Shown here: one piece after another, positions 55,619 to 64,000 of the stretch
Layout of the letters: every line of letters begins with the position of its first letter
Numbering within the stretch: the stretch's first letter is position 1
Assembly: GCA_963974715.1 (NCBI GenBank)
Contig: CAXBDK010000009.1
Location: 62,001 to 126,000 of the forward strand
DNA length: 64,000 nt
Source of the DNA: Sediminicola sp963974715
GTDB taxonomy: Bacteria > Bacteroidota > Bacteroidia > Flavobacteriales > Flavobacteriaceae
Direction of reading: 5' to 3'
Translations under genes and position numbers: made by a program
Notes under the pieces: model-generated
Told to the model about the DNA's origin: nothing
What the model saw: only the letters and a program-made list of their open reading frames with translations
Database searches by the model: none

Positions 55619-56866
55619 ATGAACCAGAAAAAACCGATACTCATATTACTGCTCTTGTTTTGCGGAGCCCTGTTTTCACAAGATAACGGGCAGGACAAAA
55701 AGGTGGTCTTTATTATTGTGGACGGCATTGCGGCAGACATGCTTGAAAAGGTGGAAACCCCCTTTCTTGACCAAATTGCCCAAAAGGGCGGCTTTACGGA
55801 AGCCTACGTAGGGGGCAAAAAAGGTACCTGTAGTGAAACCCCCACTATTTCGGCGGTAGGGTACAACAGTCTTATCACCGGAACGTGGGTCCACAAACAC
55901 AATGTGTTCGGAAACGAGATAAAAGCGCCAAACTATCGGTATCCCACCGTATTCAGGCTCTACAAGGATCGATATCCGGAGGGAAAGACGGCCATTTTTT
56001 CAACTTGGCTCGACAATAGGACCAAACTTGTGGGGGAAGGCCTTGAGCAGACCGATAATGTGAAGGTCGATTATGCCTTTGATGGTTTTGAACTGGATAC
56101 CCTTACTTTTCCACATGATGCCGAGCGTACCTTTATAAAGGACATCGACGAAAAAGTGGCCGTTGAAGCTGCCCGGTACATCCGGGAAAACGCACCTGAT
56201 CTCTCTTGGGTATACCTGGAATTTACGGACGATATGGGCCATAAGTACGGCGATGGACCGCAACTTTATGAAGCGATCGCCTTTGAGGACCAGTTGATCG
56301 GAAAAATATGGGAATCCATCCGCTACCGCGAGGAAAACCACGATGAGGAATGGTTGATCCTCATTACCACGGACCATGGCCGCTCCGCAAAGGATGGAAA
56401 ACATCATGGCGGACAGTCCGACAGGGAACGCAGTACCTGGATCGTGACCAATTCCCCCAACACCAATGAATATTTTGGGAAACACACCCCCGCCGTTGTG
56501 GACCTACTGCCCACCATGGTAGATTTTATGGACCTAAATCCCGACAGGCAGACCCGTATGGAATGGGACGGTGTTTCCCTTATAAAACCGGTGGACGCCA
56601 TCAACCTGGAAGTGGCCACGGATGAAAACGGACTGGTGGTGACCTGGGACCATCTTTCCCGATCCGACACCAAGGCCAAACTGTACTATAGCAATACCAA
56701 TAATTTTAAATCGGGCGGAAAGGACAGCTATGTGCTCTTAGGCGAAGCGGACCTAAAAAAGGAACTGTTCAGAATACCCCTTCCAAAAGATTTTGCGGGC
56801 TTTGCCAAGATAGTCCTTGAAACCGACCATACTTTTTTGAATTCCTGGCTGATCCAAACCAATTAA
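55619..56866 (+). CDS. secreted type I phosphodiesterase / nucleotide pyrophosphatase-like enzyme
   Basis: 415 aa from the ATG at 55619, which gives the signal peptide ILILLLLFCGALFSQ. It has the alkaline-phosphatase-superfamily metal sites: Asp35 in FIIVDGIA, a Thr nucleophile region in TPTISAVGYNSLITG, TDDMGHKYG, TTDHG and HHGGQSD. NPP-like enzymes hydrolyse phosphodiester or pyrophosphate bonds. It is directly upstream of susC/susD, so it probably processes the imported substrate at the surface or in the periplasm. Confidence 0.82.
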   Translation: MNQKKPILILLLLFCGALFSQDNGQDKKVVFIIVDGIAADMLEKVETPFLDQIAQKGGFTEAYVGGKKGTCSETPTISAVGYNSLITGTWVHKHNVFGNEIKAPNYRYPTVFRLYKDRYPEGKTAIFSTWLDNRTKLVGEGLEQTDNVKVDYAFDGFELDTLTFPHDAERTFIKDIDEKVAVEAARYIRENAPDLSWVYLEFTDDMGHKYGDGPQLYEAIAFEDQLIGKIWESIRYREENHDEEWLILITTDHGRSAKDGKHHGGQSDRERSTWIVTNSPNTNEYFGKHTPAVVDLLPTMVDFMDLNPDRQTRMEWDGVSLIKPVDAINLEVATDENGLVVTWDHLSRSDTKAKLYYSNTNNFKSGGKDSYVLLGEADLKKELFRIPLPKDFAGFAKIVLETDHTFLNSWLIQTN

Positions 56867-56890
56867 ATTATAAAATCCAAACCTTTTATT

Positions 56891-59800
56891 ATGATAAAGA
56901 ATTTCATCCTCCTAGGGCTGTTATTGATAAGTGCTGTCCTATCGGCACAACAAACTGTTTCCGGTACCATAACCGATAGCGGGGGAGTTCCCCTGATAGG
57001 TGTCAGTATCGGCATTTTGGATGCCCCCCAAGGTACCACCTCCGATTTTGATGGCAAGTATACCATTACCGTACAGGATACGGATACCCTCGTCTTCTCC
57101 TACTTGGGATTTAAGTCCCAGTCCATTCCAGTGGCTGCCCAGAGCGTGTTGAACGTGGTCCTTGAAGAGGACACACAACAACTGAGCGAGGTGGTGGTGA
57201 CCGCCCTCGGCATCAAGAAAGAAAAAAAGGCCCTTGGCTATGCGGTACAGGAAGTGCAGGGGGAACAACTGGAAAAGGCAAAGGAATCCAACTTTGTGAA
57301 TTCCCTATCCGGAAGGGTGGCCGGTCTGAACATTAAAAATTCGACGGACCTCTTCCAAAATCCCGAGATCGATCTTCGCGGTGCGAGTCCCCTGATCGTC
57401 ATAGACGGAATCCCCGACAGGACCGCGGATATCTGGAAAATAAATGCCGATAATATTGAGAACGTAAGTGTGCTTAAGGGGGCCACGGCCTCTGCCCTTT
57501 ATGGATCCGTAGGTAGAAATGGCGCCATTATGATCACTACTAAAAGAGGGGAAAAGGGAAAACTTACCGTTACCGCCAACAACTCCACCATGTTCCAGCC
57601 TTCCTTTATTAAGATCCCCAAGGTGCAGACAACCTATGGAAACGGAAACCAGGGGGTGTATGCCTATACCGACGGAAGTGGGTCCGGGGCAGAAGGGGGC
57701 GGTTGGATCTGGGGTCCCAAATTGGACCAGGTCGATGCCTCAACGCCCAGTGGTTTTTTTGAAACGCCGCAATACAACAGCCCCGTAGATCCCGAAACAG
57801 GGGAGCTTACCCCGCTCGCATTTGTCTCCAGGGGCAAGGACAATATAGAAAACTTCTTTCAGACCGGACTTATACAGACCAATAACGTAAGTGTGGACTG
57901 GGGCAATGACAAGGCGAGCTATCGTATGTCGGTTTCCAACGTATACCAGAAAGGACTGGTCCCGAATACGGATCTTAAGAATACTTCCTTTAGTCTGGGC
58001 GGTACCCTGACACCGTCCGATGATTTTAAGATAAGTTCCTCCCTTACCTACAACAAACAGTTTACCAATAACTTTCCCGAAGTGGGGTATGGTCCTACAA
58101 ACTATCTCTATAACCTGATCCTATGGACAGGGGTGGATGTGGATGTTCGCGATCTTAAAAACTATTGGAGGCCAGGGGAAGAAGGCTATCAGCAGCGTCA
58201 CTTTAACATATCCTATTACAACAATCCCTATTTTCAGGCCTATGAGTACCTAAGGGGATATGATAAGGACAATCTTTTCGGGAACCTGAGCTTTGAATAT
58301 AACCTTACCCCCCGGTTAAGCCTTAAGGGCCGAAGTGGTGTAAACGTCTACAGCCTTTACAGGACCTATAAGGAGCCTAAAAGTTATATCGGATATGGCG
58401 ATCGCTCCAGGGGCAACTTTTCCTTGGCCGATGTAAACTATCTCGATATTACTTCCGAACTGGGTATCAGGTACGAAAATGACCTTACCAAGGATATTGC
58501 CATCTCCGGGGAACTGGCCTACGCCAACTATTATCGTCACACTACCAGTAACGAATCGTCCACGGATGGGCTGAACATTCCCGGTTTTTACAATCTGGAC
58601 AACAATGCGGGAACTACCCTCTTTGGAAGCAATAGGGACGAAAAGGAGACCATACACAGTATCTACGGATTTGTGGATGTGGAATTTTTTGATGCCTTTT
58701 ATCTTTCCTTTACAGGACGGAACGATCAGGTATCCACCTTGCCCCAGACAAACAATTCCTTCTTTTACCCCTCGGTTTCGGGATCTTTGATCGTTTCCAA
58801 TTTGGTGGACCTGCCTTCTTGGGCCACCTTTTTCAAGCTTAGGGGATCATGGTCCCAAGTGTCCGAAGGCAAAATTGGGGACAATCCGTACAATCATATT
58901 TTAGCGTATGAAAAAGGAGCGACTTGGAACGGTGTTCCGTCCGCTTCCTTTGGGGAAAACCTCCTGTCCGACAACCTGAAACCGGAGACGTCCGACACTT
59001 GGGAAGTTGGTGCCAATGTAAGGTTCCTAAACAACAGGATCGGACTGGATGCGGCCTACTACGAGGCTAGGGACTACAACAACCTGATCTATAGCCCGCT
59101 TTCGGAATCGTCCGGATATACCAGTATGCTCCTTAATGGGGATGTGTACAAGAGAAAGGGAATGGAATTTACCTTGGACGCAACCCCCGTCCAATCCGAA
59201 AGTTTTAGCTGGAACCTGCAGATGAACCTAAGCAGGTACCGTCGTTACCAAGAAGAGATCTTTGGAGATCGGGAACGGACCGATGATTTCATCAAGGCCG
59301 GGGAACGGACCGACCAAATTTATGCTACCGTTTACCAGACCAACGCGGACGGACAGGTCATTTTTGAAAACGGTTACCCAGTGGCGGATCCCTACCAGCG
59401 GTTTATTGGGTATGACGAACCGGATTGGACCTATGGGATCAGCAATAGCCTTACCTATAAAAATATAGGGCTTTCCTTCCTTTTTGATGGCCGTTTGGGC
59501 GGGTATATGTATTCTACCACCAATCAGAAAATGTGGTGGGGCGGAACGGATCCCGGAACCGTCAACCAGTTCCGTGACGATGCCAATAACGGGCTCAGCA
59601 CCTTTATCGATAATGGCGTAAAAGTCATCAGTGGTTCGGTGGAATATGATGTGAACGGAAATATCACAAGCGATACCCGGCAATATGCCCCCAACGATGT
59701 GCCCGTGAACTACATAGGTTATATGCAGACCACCAGCAACAACCAGAACAAAAACTATCACTATTACAAGGAAACCTTTATCAAGTTAAGGGAAGTGGTG

Positions 59801-59986
59801 CTTACTTACAACCTTTCGGAGAAACTGATGGAGAAAACGCCCTTTACGGATCTCAGTATATCCTTGATCGGACGGAACCTCTGGCTTTCCTCCGATGTCC
59901 CTAACATCGACCCCGATTCCGGTCAGGACAACCTACAGACCCCATCAACAAGAAGTATCGGTTTTAATATCAATGCCAAATTTTAA
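56891..59986 (+). CDS. SusC/RagA-type TonB-dependent outer membrane transporter
   Basis: 1031 aa. Signal peptide ending LSAQQ, a carboxypeptidase-like regulatory domain (about 20-95), then a TonB plug with the SusC hallmark LKGATASALYGSVGRNGA, and a barrel ending in Phe. It forms the import channel with the SusD partner 11 bp downstream, and follows the phosphodiesterase gene by 24 bp. The substrate is not given by the sequence. Confidence 0.93.
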   Translation: MIKNFILLGLLLISAVLSAQQTVSGTITDSGGVPLIGVSIGILDAPQGTTSDFDGKYTITVQDTDTLVFSYLGFKSQSIPVAAQSVLNVVLEEDTQQLSEVVVTALGIKKEKKALGYAVQEVQGEQLEKAKESNFVNSLSGRVAGLNIKNSTDLFQNPEIDLRGASPLIVIDGIPDRTADIWKINADNIENVSVLKGATASALYGSVGRNGAIMITTKRGEKGKLTVTANNSTMFQPSFIKIPKVQTTYGNGNQGVYAYTDGSGSGAEGGGWIWGPKLDQVDASTPSGFFETPQYNSPVDPETGELTPLAFVSRGKDNIENFFQTGLIQTNNVSVDWGNDKASYRMSVSNVYQKGLVPNTDLKNTSFSLGGTLTPSDDFKISSSLTYNKQFTNNFPEVGYGPTNYLYNLILWTGVDVDVRDLKNYWRPGEEGYQQRHFNISYYNNPYFQAYEYLRGYDKDNLFGNLSFEYNLTPRLSLKGRSGVNVYSLYRTYKEPKSYIGYGDRSRGNFSLADVNYLDITSELGIRYENDLTKDIAISGELAYANYYRHTTSNESSTDGLNIPGFYNLDNNAGTTLFGSNRDEKETIHSIYGFVDVEFFDAFYLSFTGRNDQVSTLPQTNNSFFYPSVSGSLIVSNLVDLPSWATFFKLRGSWSQVSEGKIGDNPYNHILAYEKGATWNGVPSASFGENLLSDNLKPETSDTWEVGANVRFLNNRIGLDAAYYEARDYNNLIYSPLSESSGYTSMLLNGDVYKRKGMEFTLDATPVQSESFSWNLQMNLSRYRRYQEEIFGDRERTDDFIKAGERTDQIYATVYQTNADGQVIFENGYPVADPYQRFIGYDEPDWTYGISNSLTYKNIGLSFLFDGRLGGYMYSTTNQKMWWGGTDPGTVNQFRDDANNGLSTFIDNGVKVISGSVEYDVNGNITSDTRQYAPNDVPVNYIGYMQTTSNNQNKNYHYYKETFIKLREVVLTYNLSEKLMEKTPFTDLSISLIGRNLWLSSDVPNIDPDSGQDNLQTPSTRSIGFNINAKF

Positions 59987-59997
59987 TCCACAAGCTC

Positions 59998-61449
59998 ATG
60001 AAAAACCCGTTAAAATATCTTTTTATACTTGCACTTTCGCTCGGTGTCCTTAGCTGTAGCGATGTAGAGGACCTGCAGGATGACCCCAACCGTGCCACGG
60101 AAGTGAGTCCGGAGCTCTTGCTCACCAATATAGAGGTAAGTGCCTTTAACAATGTGAGCCTGTCGGCCGCCCTTGCTTCCCGACACCTTGCCTATACCAA
60201 CGGCGTTAACCAATCACAGTACTATAACTGGCAACGCTCCGGTTTTGAAAACTACGATAACCTGAAACAGGTCGATAAAATGGTAGAGGAGGCCATTAGG
60301 ACCGAAAGCGAGGTATATCAGATCTTGGCAACTTTCTTTGACTCCTATTTTATCGTCTCCCTGACCGAAGTTTTTGGGGATGTACCCTATACCGAAGCGG
60401 CAAAGGCGGATGAGGGCCTCTATGCCCCGGTTTATGATACCCAGAAATCCATTTACCTAAAAGTATTGAACGACCTTCAAAATGCCTCCCAACAATTGGC
60501 GCAGAACGAGGAAGGGATTTTGGGCGATATCATTTATGGTGGCGATAAACTGAAATGGCGCAAACTGATCAACTCCTATTACCTTAGGATCCTGATGAAC
60601 CTTTCCCGCAAGACGGCCGATCCCGACCTGAACATCGTTGCTCGGTTCAATGAAGTGGTGAACGATCCGGACCAATATCCCATTTTTACTTCAAATGAGG
60701 ATAGCGGGATACTGAATTTTGTCAATACCCAGGACAACCGGTATCCCTATTTTAACGACAACGATCTTCAAACGGCCTATTATATGGAAGAGAGCTTTGT
60801 ATCAAAGCTGCAATCGCTCGAAGACCCCAGGCTCTTTGTATTTGCCGAAAAGAAACCGAACAGTGCCAACGCCGCCGATGGGGATTTTACAGCGTACGGG
60901 GGACTATATGGCAGCGGCGACCTCAACTCCAACACTGCAAAGGCGGTGGCCGGGGAAGCGTCCAGGATCGATCCCCGATATTTTAACGATCCCGTAAACG
61001 AACCCAGTATCCTGATGTCCTATGCCGAACTGGAATTTATCCTTTCGGAAGCGGCCGCCAGGGGTTGGACCTCCCGATCTGTGGAAGAGCACTATAAAAA
61101 CGGGATTTCGGCCTCCATGGAATTTTATGGAATTACAGATGTGGGCACCTATCTGGACAATCCCGACATACAGTTGACAGGAGATAATGAAATTGAACAA
61201 ATACTGACCCAAAAACATATTGCCATGTTCATGAACACGGGCTGGCAGGTGTTTTTTGAACAACGGAGAACCGGCTTTCCCGAGTTCAATACGGATGGAA
61301 GTGGGATCCTGAACGGGGGGCAGATCCCCCTAAGGTGGATGTACCCCAATAACGAATCGACCAATAATCCCGAAAATGTAACGGCCGCGATCGACCGCCA
61401 ATTTCCGAATGGGGATAACATAAATGGGGTCATGTGGTTGTTGCAATAA
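59998..61449 (+). CDS. SusD/RagB-type substrate-binding surface lipoprotein
   Basis: 483 aa. Signal peptide with LGVLSC lipobox followed by acidic SDVEDLQDDPN. Helical TPR-like N-terminal region and motifs of the SusD-like_2 group (ATEVSPELLLTN, QYYNWQRSGFENYDNLKQVD, MSYAELEFILSEAAARGW). It forms the lid of the SusC channel. A terminator follows. Confidence 0.92.
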   Translation: MKNPLKYLFILALSLGVLSCSDVEDLQDDPNRATEVSPELLLTNIEVSAFNNVSLSAALASRHLAYTNGVNQSQYYNWQRSGFENYDNLKQVDKMVEEAIRTESEVYQILATFFDSYFIVSLTEVFGDVPYTEAAKADEGLYAPVYDTQKSIYLKVLNDLQNASQQLAQNEEGILGDIIYGGDKLKWRKLINSYYLRILMNLSRKTADPDLNIVARFNEVVNDPDQYPIFTSNEDSGILNFVNTQDNRYPYFNDNDLQTAYYMEESFVSKLQSLEDPRLFVFAEKKPNSANAADGDFTAYGGLYGSGDLNSNTAKAVAGEASRIDPRYFNDPVNEPSILMSYAELEFILSEAAARGWTSRSVEEHYKNGISASMEFYGITDVGTYLDNPDIQLTGDNEIEQILTQKHIAMFMNTGWQVFFEQRRTGFPEFNTDGSGILNGGQIPLRWMYPNNESTNNPENVTAAIDRQFPNGDNINGVMWLLQ

Positions 61450-61527
61450 GGGTTGCAACGTTTTATCCCATAACCGGTCAGCAAGTTCCGAGCATCATAA
61501 TTCACATATAGTTGGTTAAAAAAAGAG

Positions 61528-61559
61528 AGGCCGTCCAAAAATTTTTGGGCGGTCTTTTT
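61528..61559 (+). terminator. intrinsic terminator of the SusCD operon
   Basis: Long stem GGCCGTCCAAAAA/TTTTTGGGCGGTC with a following T-run. Confidence 0.8.
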
Positions 61560-62144
61560 ATGTAGGGCTGTTCTGTGGATGCTCGCTTTATTTCCGGAAA
61601 TCAACTGCCCCGGGACAAGCACACAAGGTATTCAAATGACCATTATCCCAATTTAATACAGAGCGTCTAAGACTAAGGCCCATTTAATGGAATTTGACCA
61701 AATTGGTAGGTTTTTGCAGTGCCGTTTTACGGTATAAAAGTCAAGGAATAATCACCCTGATCCGGCACCTATTTTTAACAAGAATTTTTCATCCGGGGAT
61801 AGGCCGTAGCAAAGCCGTATCAAAGCCGTATCAAAGCCATGTATAAAAATAGGGGGGAAGCGGGTATATTTTCCCCGTTTATGGCGTGCGAAAATAGCCC
61901 CCTTTCAAGGCATTTTTTTCCATTCATGGATGGGCAGAATACGCTCCGGAATCCCGTACGGAAAAAGAGGCCAAAATACAGTGTCCTTATATAGCTATTA
62001 TAGAACTCATTTTCGCTTCAATGAAAATAGTTTGAAGGAGTTCATAGGGTAATTGTTCCTTATGTAACAGTGGAGCAATGTTTTAATTTGAAGATCGGTT
62101 GATCTAAAAATTGGTTTTAGAAGAAAAAGGGGATATAGCACCCG
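61560..62144. other. gene-free stretch with small repeats
   Basis: An 11-bp tandem repeat CAAAGCCGTAT (61810-61843, two exact copies and a degenerate third) and a short inverted-repeat element at 62003-62043. No gene supported. Confidence 0.5.
62003..62043. repeat. short relative of the 35560 inverted-repeat element
   Basis: GAACTC (62003-62008) pairs with GAGTTC (62038-62043). The CGCTTCAAT...GAGTTCA part matches the right end of 35560-35697, so it looks like an internally deleted copy. Confidence 0.4.
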
Positions 62145-62393
62145 TCAAAACCGGGAAAATAAGCTTTCCTCCGCCTGTCGGGCTGCCTCTAGGGTCGGCA
62201 TCGACATGAGAAGCCCCTCTTGCATTCTCGTACGAGTGATAAAAGTTGTGTTCGGATTACGGGACTGGAAATCATATTCCGTTGAATTGTCTTTACCGTT
62301 AAAAATTCCCGAAGTTTTGGAAAAAAAATAAATGACCACTAACCCGAAATCATGTACGCCATCCTGATCCTGTTCTAGGTCCGAATCTTCCAT
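62145..62393 (-). CDS. small hypothetical protein, doubtful
   Basis: 82 codons, acidic start (MEDSDLEQDQDG), no recognisable family. Its end contains LLMSMPTLEAARQAEES, and a second open frame just upstream (62565-62605) ends in LFWSMPTLESAA, so a short peptide sequence is repeated. It could be a gene remnant. Confidence 0.35.
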   Translation of the reverse strand: MEDSDLEQDQDGVHDFGLVVIYFFSKTSGIFNGKDNSTEYDFQSRNPNTTFITRTRMQEGLLMSMPTLEAARQAEESLFSRF

Positions 62394-62495
62394 TATAGGT
62401 TAAAACTACAATTCTTCCTATTTAGGCAAAGACAATCTTTGAACACACACAGCAATTGTTCTTGATCCCATAAACTTCTCGCTATAATAATCCAA

Positions 62496-62528
62496 AATAA
62501 AAAAACCCTAGGATCGCTCCAAGGGTTT
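62496..62528 (-). terminator. intrinsic terminator of the efflux channel gene
   Basis: AAACCCT/AGGGTTT stem followed on the minus strand by a T-rich tail, about 110 bp after the stop. Confidence 0.65.
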
Positions 62529-62636
62529 AATTAAAATCGTGGTCCTACCTAGGCTGCTGACTCCAAGGTCGGCATCGACCAAAAAAGTCCCGCTTAAAAT
62601 GGAAAACTTTTTTTGATCAACTTTTGTTTAAAGTCA

Positions 62637-64000
62637 TTAGTTCCATCCTCCTCCCAGCGATCTATAAAGATCTACGGAAGCCGTTAACTGGGACATTTTT
62701 AGAACGGCCAGGTCCAGTTCGCTCTGAAGCAGGTTTTCCTGTGCGGTAATGACCTCCAAATAGGTAGCCATGCCATTTTTAAAGAGCATATCCGCATTGT
62801 TGATGGCCACTTTAAGGGTCTCCACCCTTTCGTTCGCCACCAACTGCTGTTCCTCCAACTTTTCCACTTTGATCAGTGCATCCGATACTTCGCCCACGGC
62901 CACGAGGACCGATTGCCTAAAATCCAGCACTGCCTTTTCCCTTTCCACTTCCGAAATTTTGTATTGGGACCTCAACTGTTGTCCCTGTAGCAGGGGCTGT
63001 GTTAAGCTGCCGGCCACCGTTCCGAAGAGGGAAGCGGGAATATTGAACCAATTGCTGCTTTTAAAGGAGTTCACGCCCCCCGTTGCGGTTATGTTCAGTG
63101 CCGGGTACATTGATGCCTTTGCGATACCAACTTCCGCATTGGATATCCGCAGCCCCAGTTCGGCGCTTTTAACATCCGGCCGTTGGGATAACAATTGGGA
63201 TGGGATGCCGACCTGCAAAGGTTCCGGCAAGGACACAAGCTCCAGGGGAATTCCCCTTTCCTTGGCAGCGGGAAAACTTCCGGTAAGCACGCTCAGTGCA
63301 TTTTCCTGGACCGCGATCTGTTGTTCCACCAGCGGAATAAGCTCCGCGGCCCTTAAGCGCTGTACTTTTGCCTGTTGCTGTGCCAGGGAGGTAACCTGTC
63401 CCGCACCGTATTGCATGTCTATCACGAACAGGGTGCTATCGCTGAGCACCAGGTTCCTTTTGGCAATTTCCAATTGCGCATCCAACATCAACAGGTTGTA
63501 ATATCCTTTGGCAACATTGGCCACCACCAAGGTCTGCAATGCCTTTTTTGCCTCTCCTGTCTGAAGGTAACGGGCCAATGCACCTTTCTTACGGTTCCTG
63601 ATCTTGCCCCATAGATCCGCTTCCCAGGACAACTGTGCCATGGCATTGTAATCCTCTATATGGTTCTGCCCCAAAAAACTGCTGGAGCTGAGTCCGTTAA
63701 GACTGTTGTCCGATGGGTTGTTGCTCTGTGCGCCAACTTGCAGTCCCAATTGGGGTATATTGCCCCATTTTGCCTGTTTTAACTGCCATTGCGCAGCTTC
63801 AATGTTCCGCTCCGCTACCAAAAGATCGTTGTTCTTGGTTAGGGCACTGTCTATCAGCTTTTGCAGTACCGCATCCGAAAAAAAGCTTTTCCAATCCAAT
63901 TGGGCCACTTGGGAAGAATCTTCCGCTGTGGCCTCCCTGTACGTTTCAGGGAAGGCATCTTCTGGAACCTCCAGGTCCCTGCTCACCTTACAGGAGCTGA
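62637..64000 (-). CDS. OprM/NodT-type RND efflux outer membrane lipoprotein (start outside window)
   Basis: About 454 codons in the window. The first visible residues SSCKVSRDLEVPED include the probable lipobox Cys; the signal peptide lies beyond the window end. Two OEP repeats are recognisable (NNDLLVAERNIEAAQWQLKQ, SWEADLWGKIRNR, then LLSQRPDVKSAELGLRISNA and EVGIAKASMYPALN). It is the outer membrane exit duct of an RND pump; the pump and adaptor genes are presumably upstream, outside the window. Confidence 0.9.
   Translation of the reverse strand, partial: SSCKVSRDLEVPEDAFPETYREATAEDSSQVAQLDWKSFFSDAVLQKLIDSALTKNNDLLVAERNIEAAQWQLKQAKWGNIPQLGLQVGAQSNNPSDNSLNGLSSSSFLGQNHIEDYNAMAQLSWEADLWGKIRNRKKGALARYLQTGEAKKALQTLVVANVAKGYYNLLMLDAQLEIAKRNLVLSDSTLFVIDMQYGAGQVTSLAQQQAKVQRLRAAELIPLVEQQIAVQENALSVLTGSFPAAKERGIPLELVSLPEPLQVGIPSQLLSQRPDVKSAELGLRISNAEVGIAKASMYPALNITATGGVNSFKSSNWFNIPASLFGTVAGSLTQPLLQGQQLRSQYKISEVEREKAVLDFRQSVLVAVGEVSDALIKVEKLEEQQLVANERVETLKVAINNADMLFKNGMATYLEVITAQENLLQSELDLAVLKMSQLTASVDLYRSLGGGWN

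Overview
The window looks like the chromosome of a flavobacterium (Bacteroidota, probably Flavobacteriaceae). It has a SusC/SusD pair, a CTnDOT-type tyrosine integrase with an RteC homologue, a 7TMR-DISM hybrid kinase, LytS/LytTR proteins, DUF4168/DUF2147/DUF6515 proteins and promoters with the Bacteroidota -7 box TAnnTTTG. The genus cannot be fixed from the sequence alone.

Layout. (a) 1-3897, left flank: the 3' part of an Lnt-like CN hydrolase, a tightly coupled ECF sigma factor / small protein / ClpP cluster, a terminator and an XRE regulator. (b) About 3898-29959: a 26-kb integrated element at the 3' end of tRNA-Pro(GGG). Its borders are a 16-bp direct repeat of the tRNA 3' end and near-identical 24-bp repeats (likely integrase arm sites) just inside each end; the original tRNA terminator now lies 26 kb away at the left end. 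From the right the element carries an integrase, RteC, a small HTH (Xis/AlpA-like) protein, a replication-initiator-like protein and a DnaC-like ATPase. There is no relaxase and no tra gene. The left end has a four-gene module (conserved phage-like protein, DUF5675, two small membrane proteins). The centre is cargo: lipoproteins, a pentapeptide-repeat protein, a GIY-YIG-like protein, a broken NUC1-type nuclease, a CdiI_2-like immunity protein, a second XRE regulator, a membrane protein behind a strongly structured GC-rich segment, an IS1380 remnant and a DoxX/DUF2071/methyltransferase operon with two frameshifts. Palindromic and mosaic intergenic repeats separate the cargo genes.

(c) 30019-51179: signalling and envelope functions. 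These are a hybrid kinase, paralogous lipoproteins, a sterol-desaturase-like hydroxylase, LytTR regulator and LytS kinase, an M43 metalloprotease, a MacAB/TolC-type efflux operon, a decayed DUF2147 gene, DUF6515 and DUF4168 proteins, and a TPR histidine kinase paired with a sigma54-type response regulator. (d) 51498-55441: two alpha/beta hydrolases, a short-chain dehydrogenase, a small membrane protein and a TetR regulator. (e) 55533-61449: a TetR-type operator followed by a secreted phosphodiesterase, SusC and SusD, which together look like an outer-membrane uptake locus for a phosphate ester. (f) 62637-end: an OprM/NodT-type efflux channel that runs off the window.

Decay is concentrated in the element (frameshifts, an amber stop, truncated duplicates), although one flank gene (DUF2147) is also broken. 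Several lesions are in homopolymers, so sequencing error must be excluded. The most promising unexplained items are the structured GC-rich block with its membrane protein, the phage-like left-end module, and the sigma factor/ClpP cluster.
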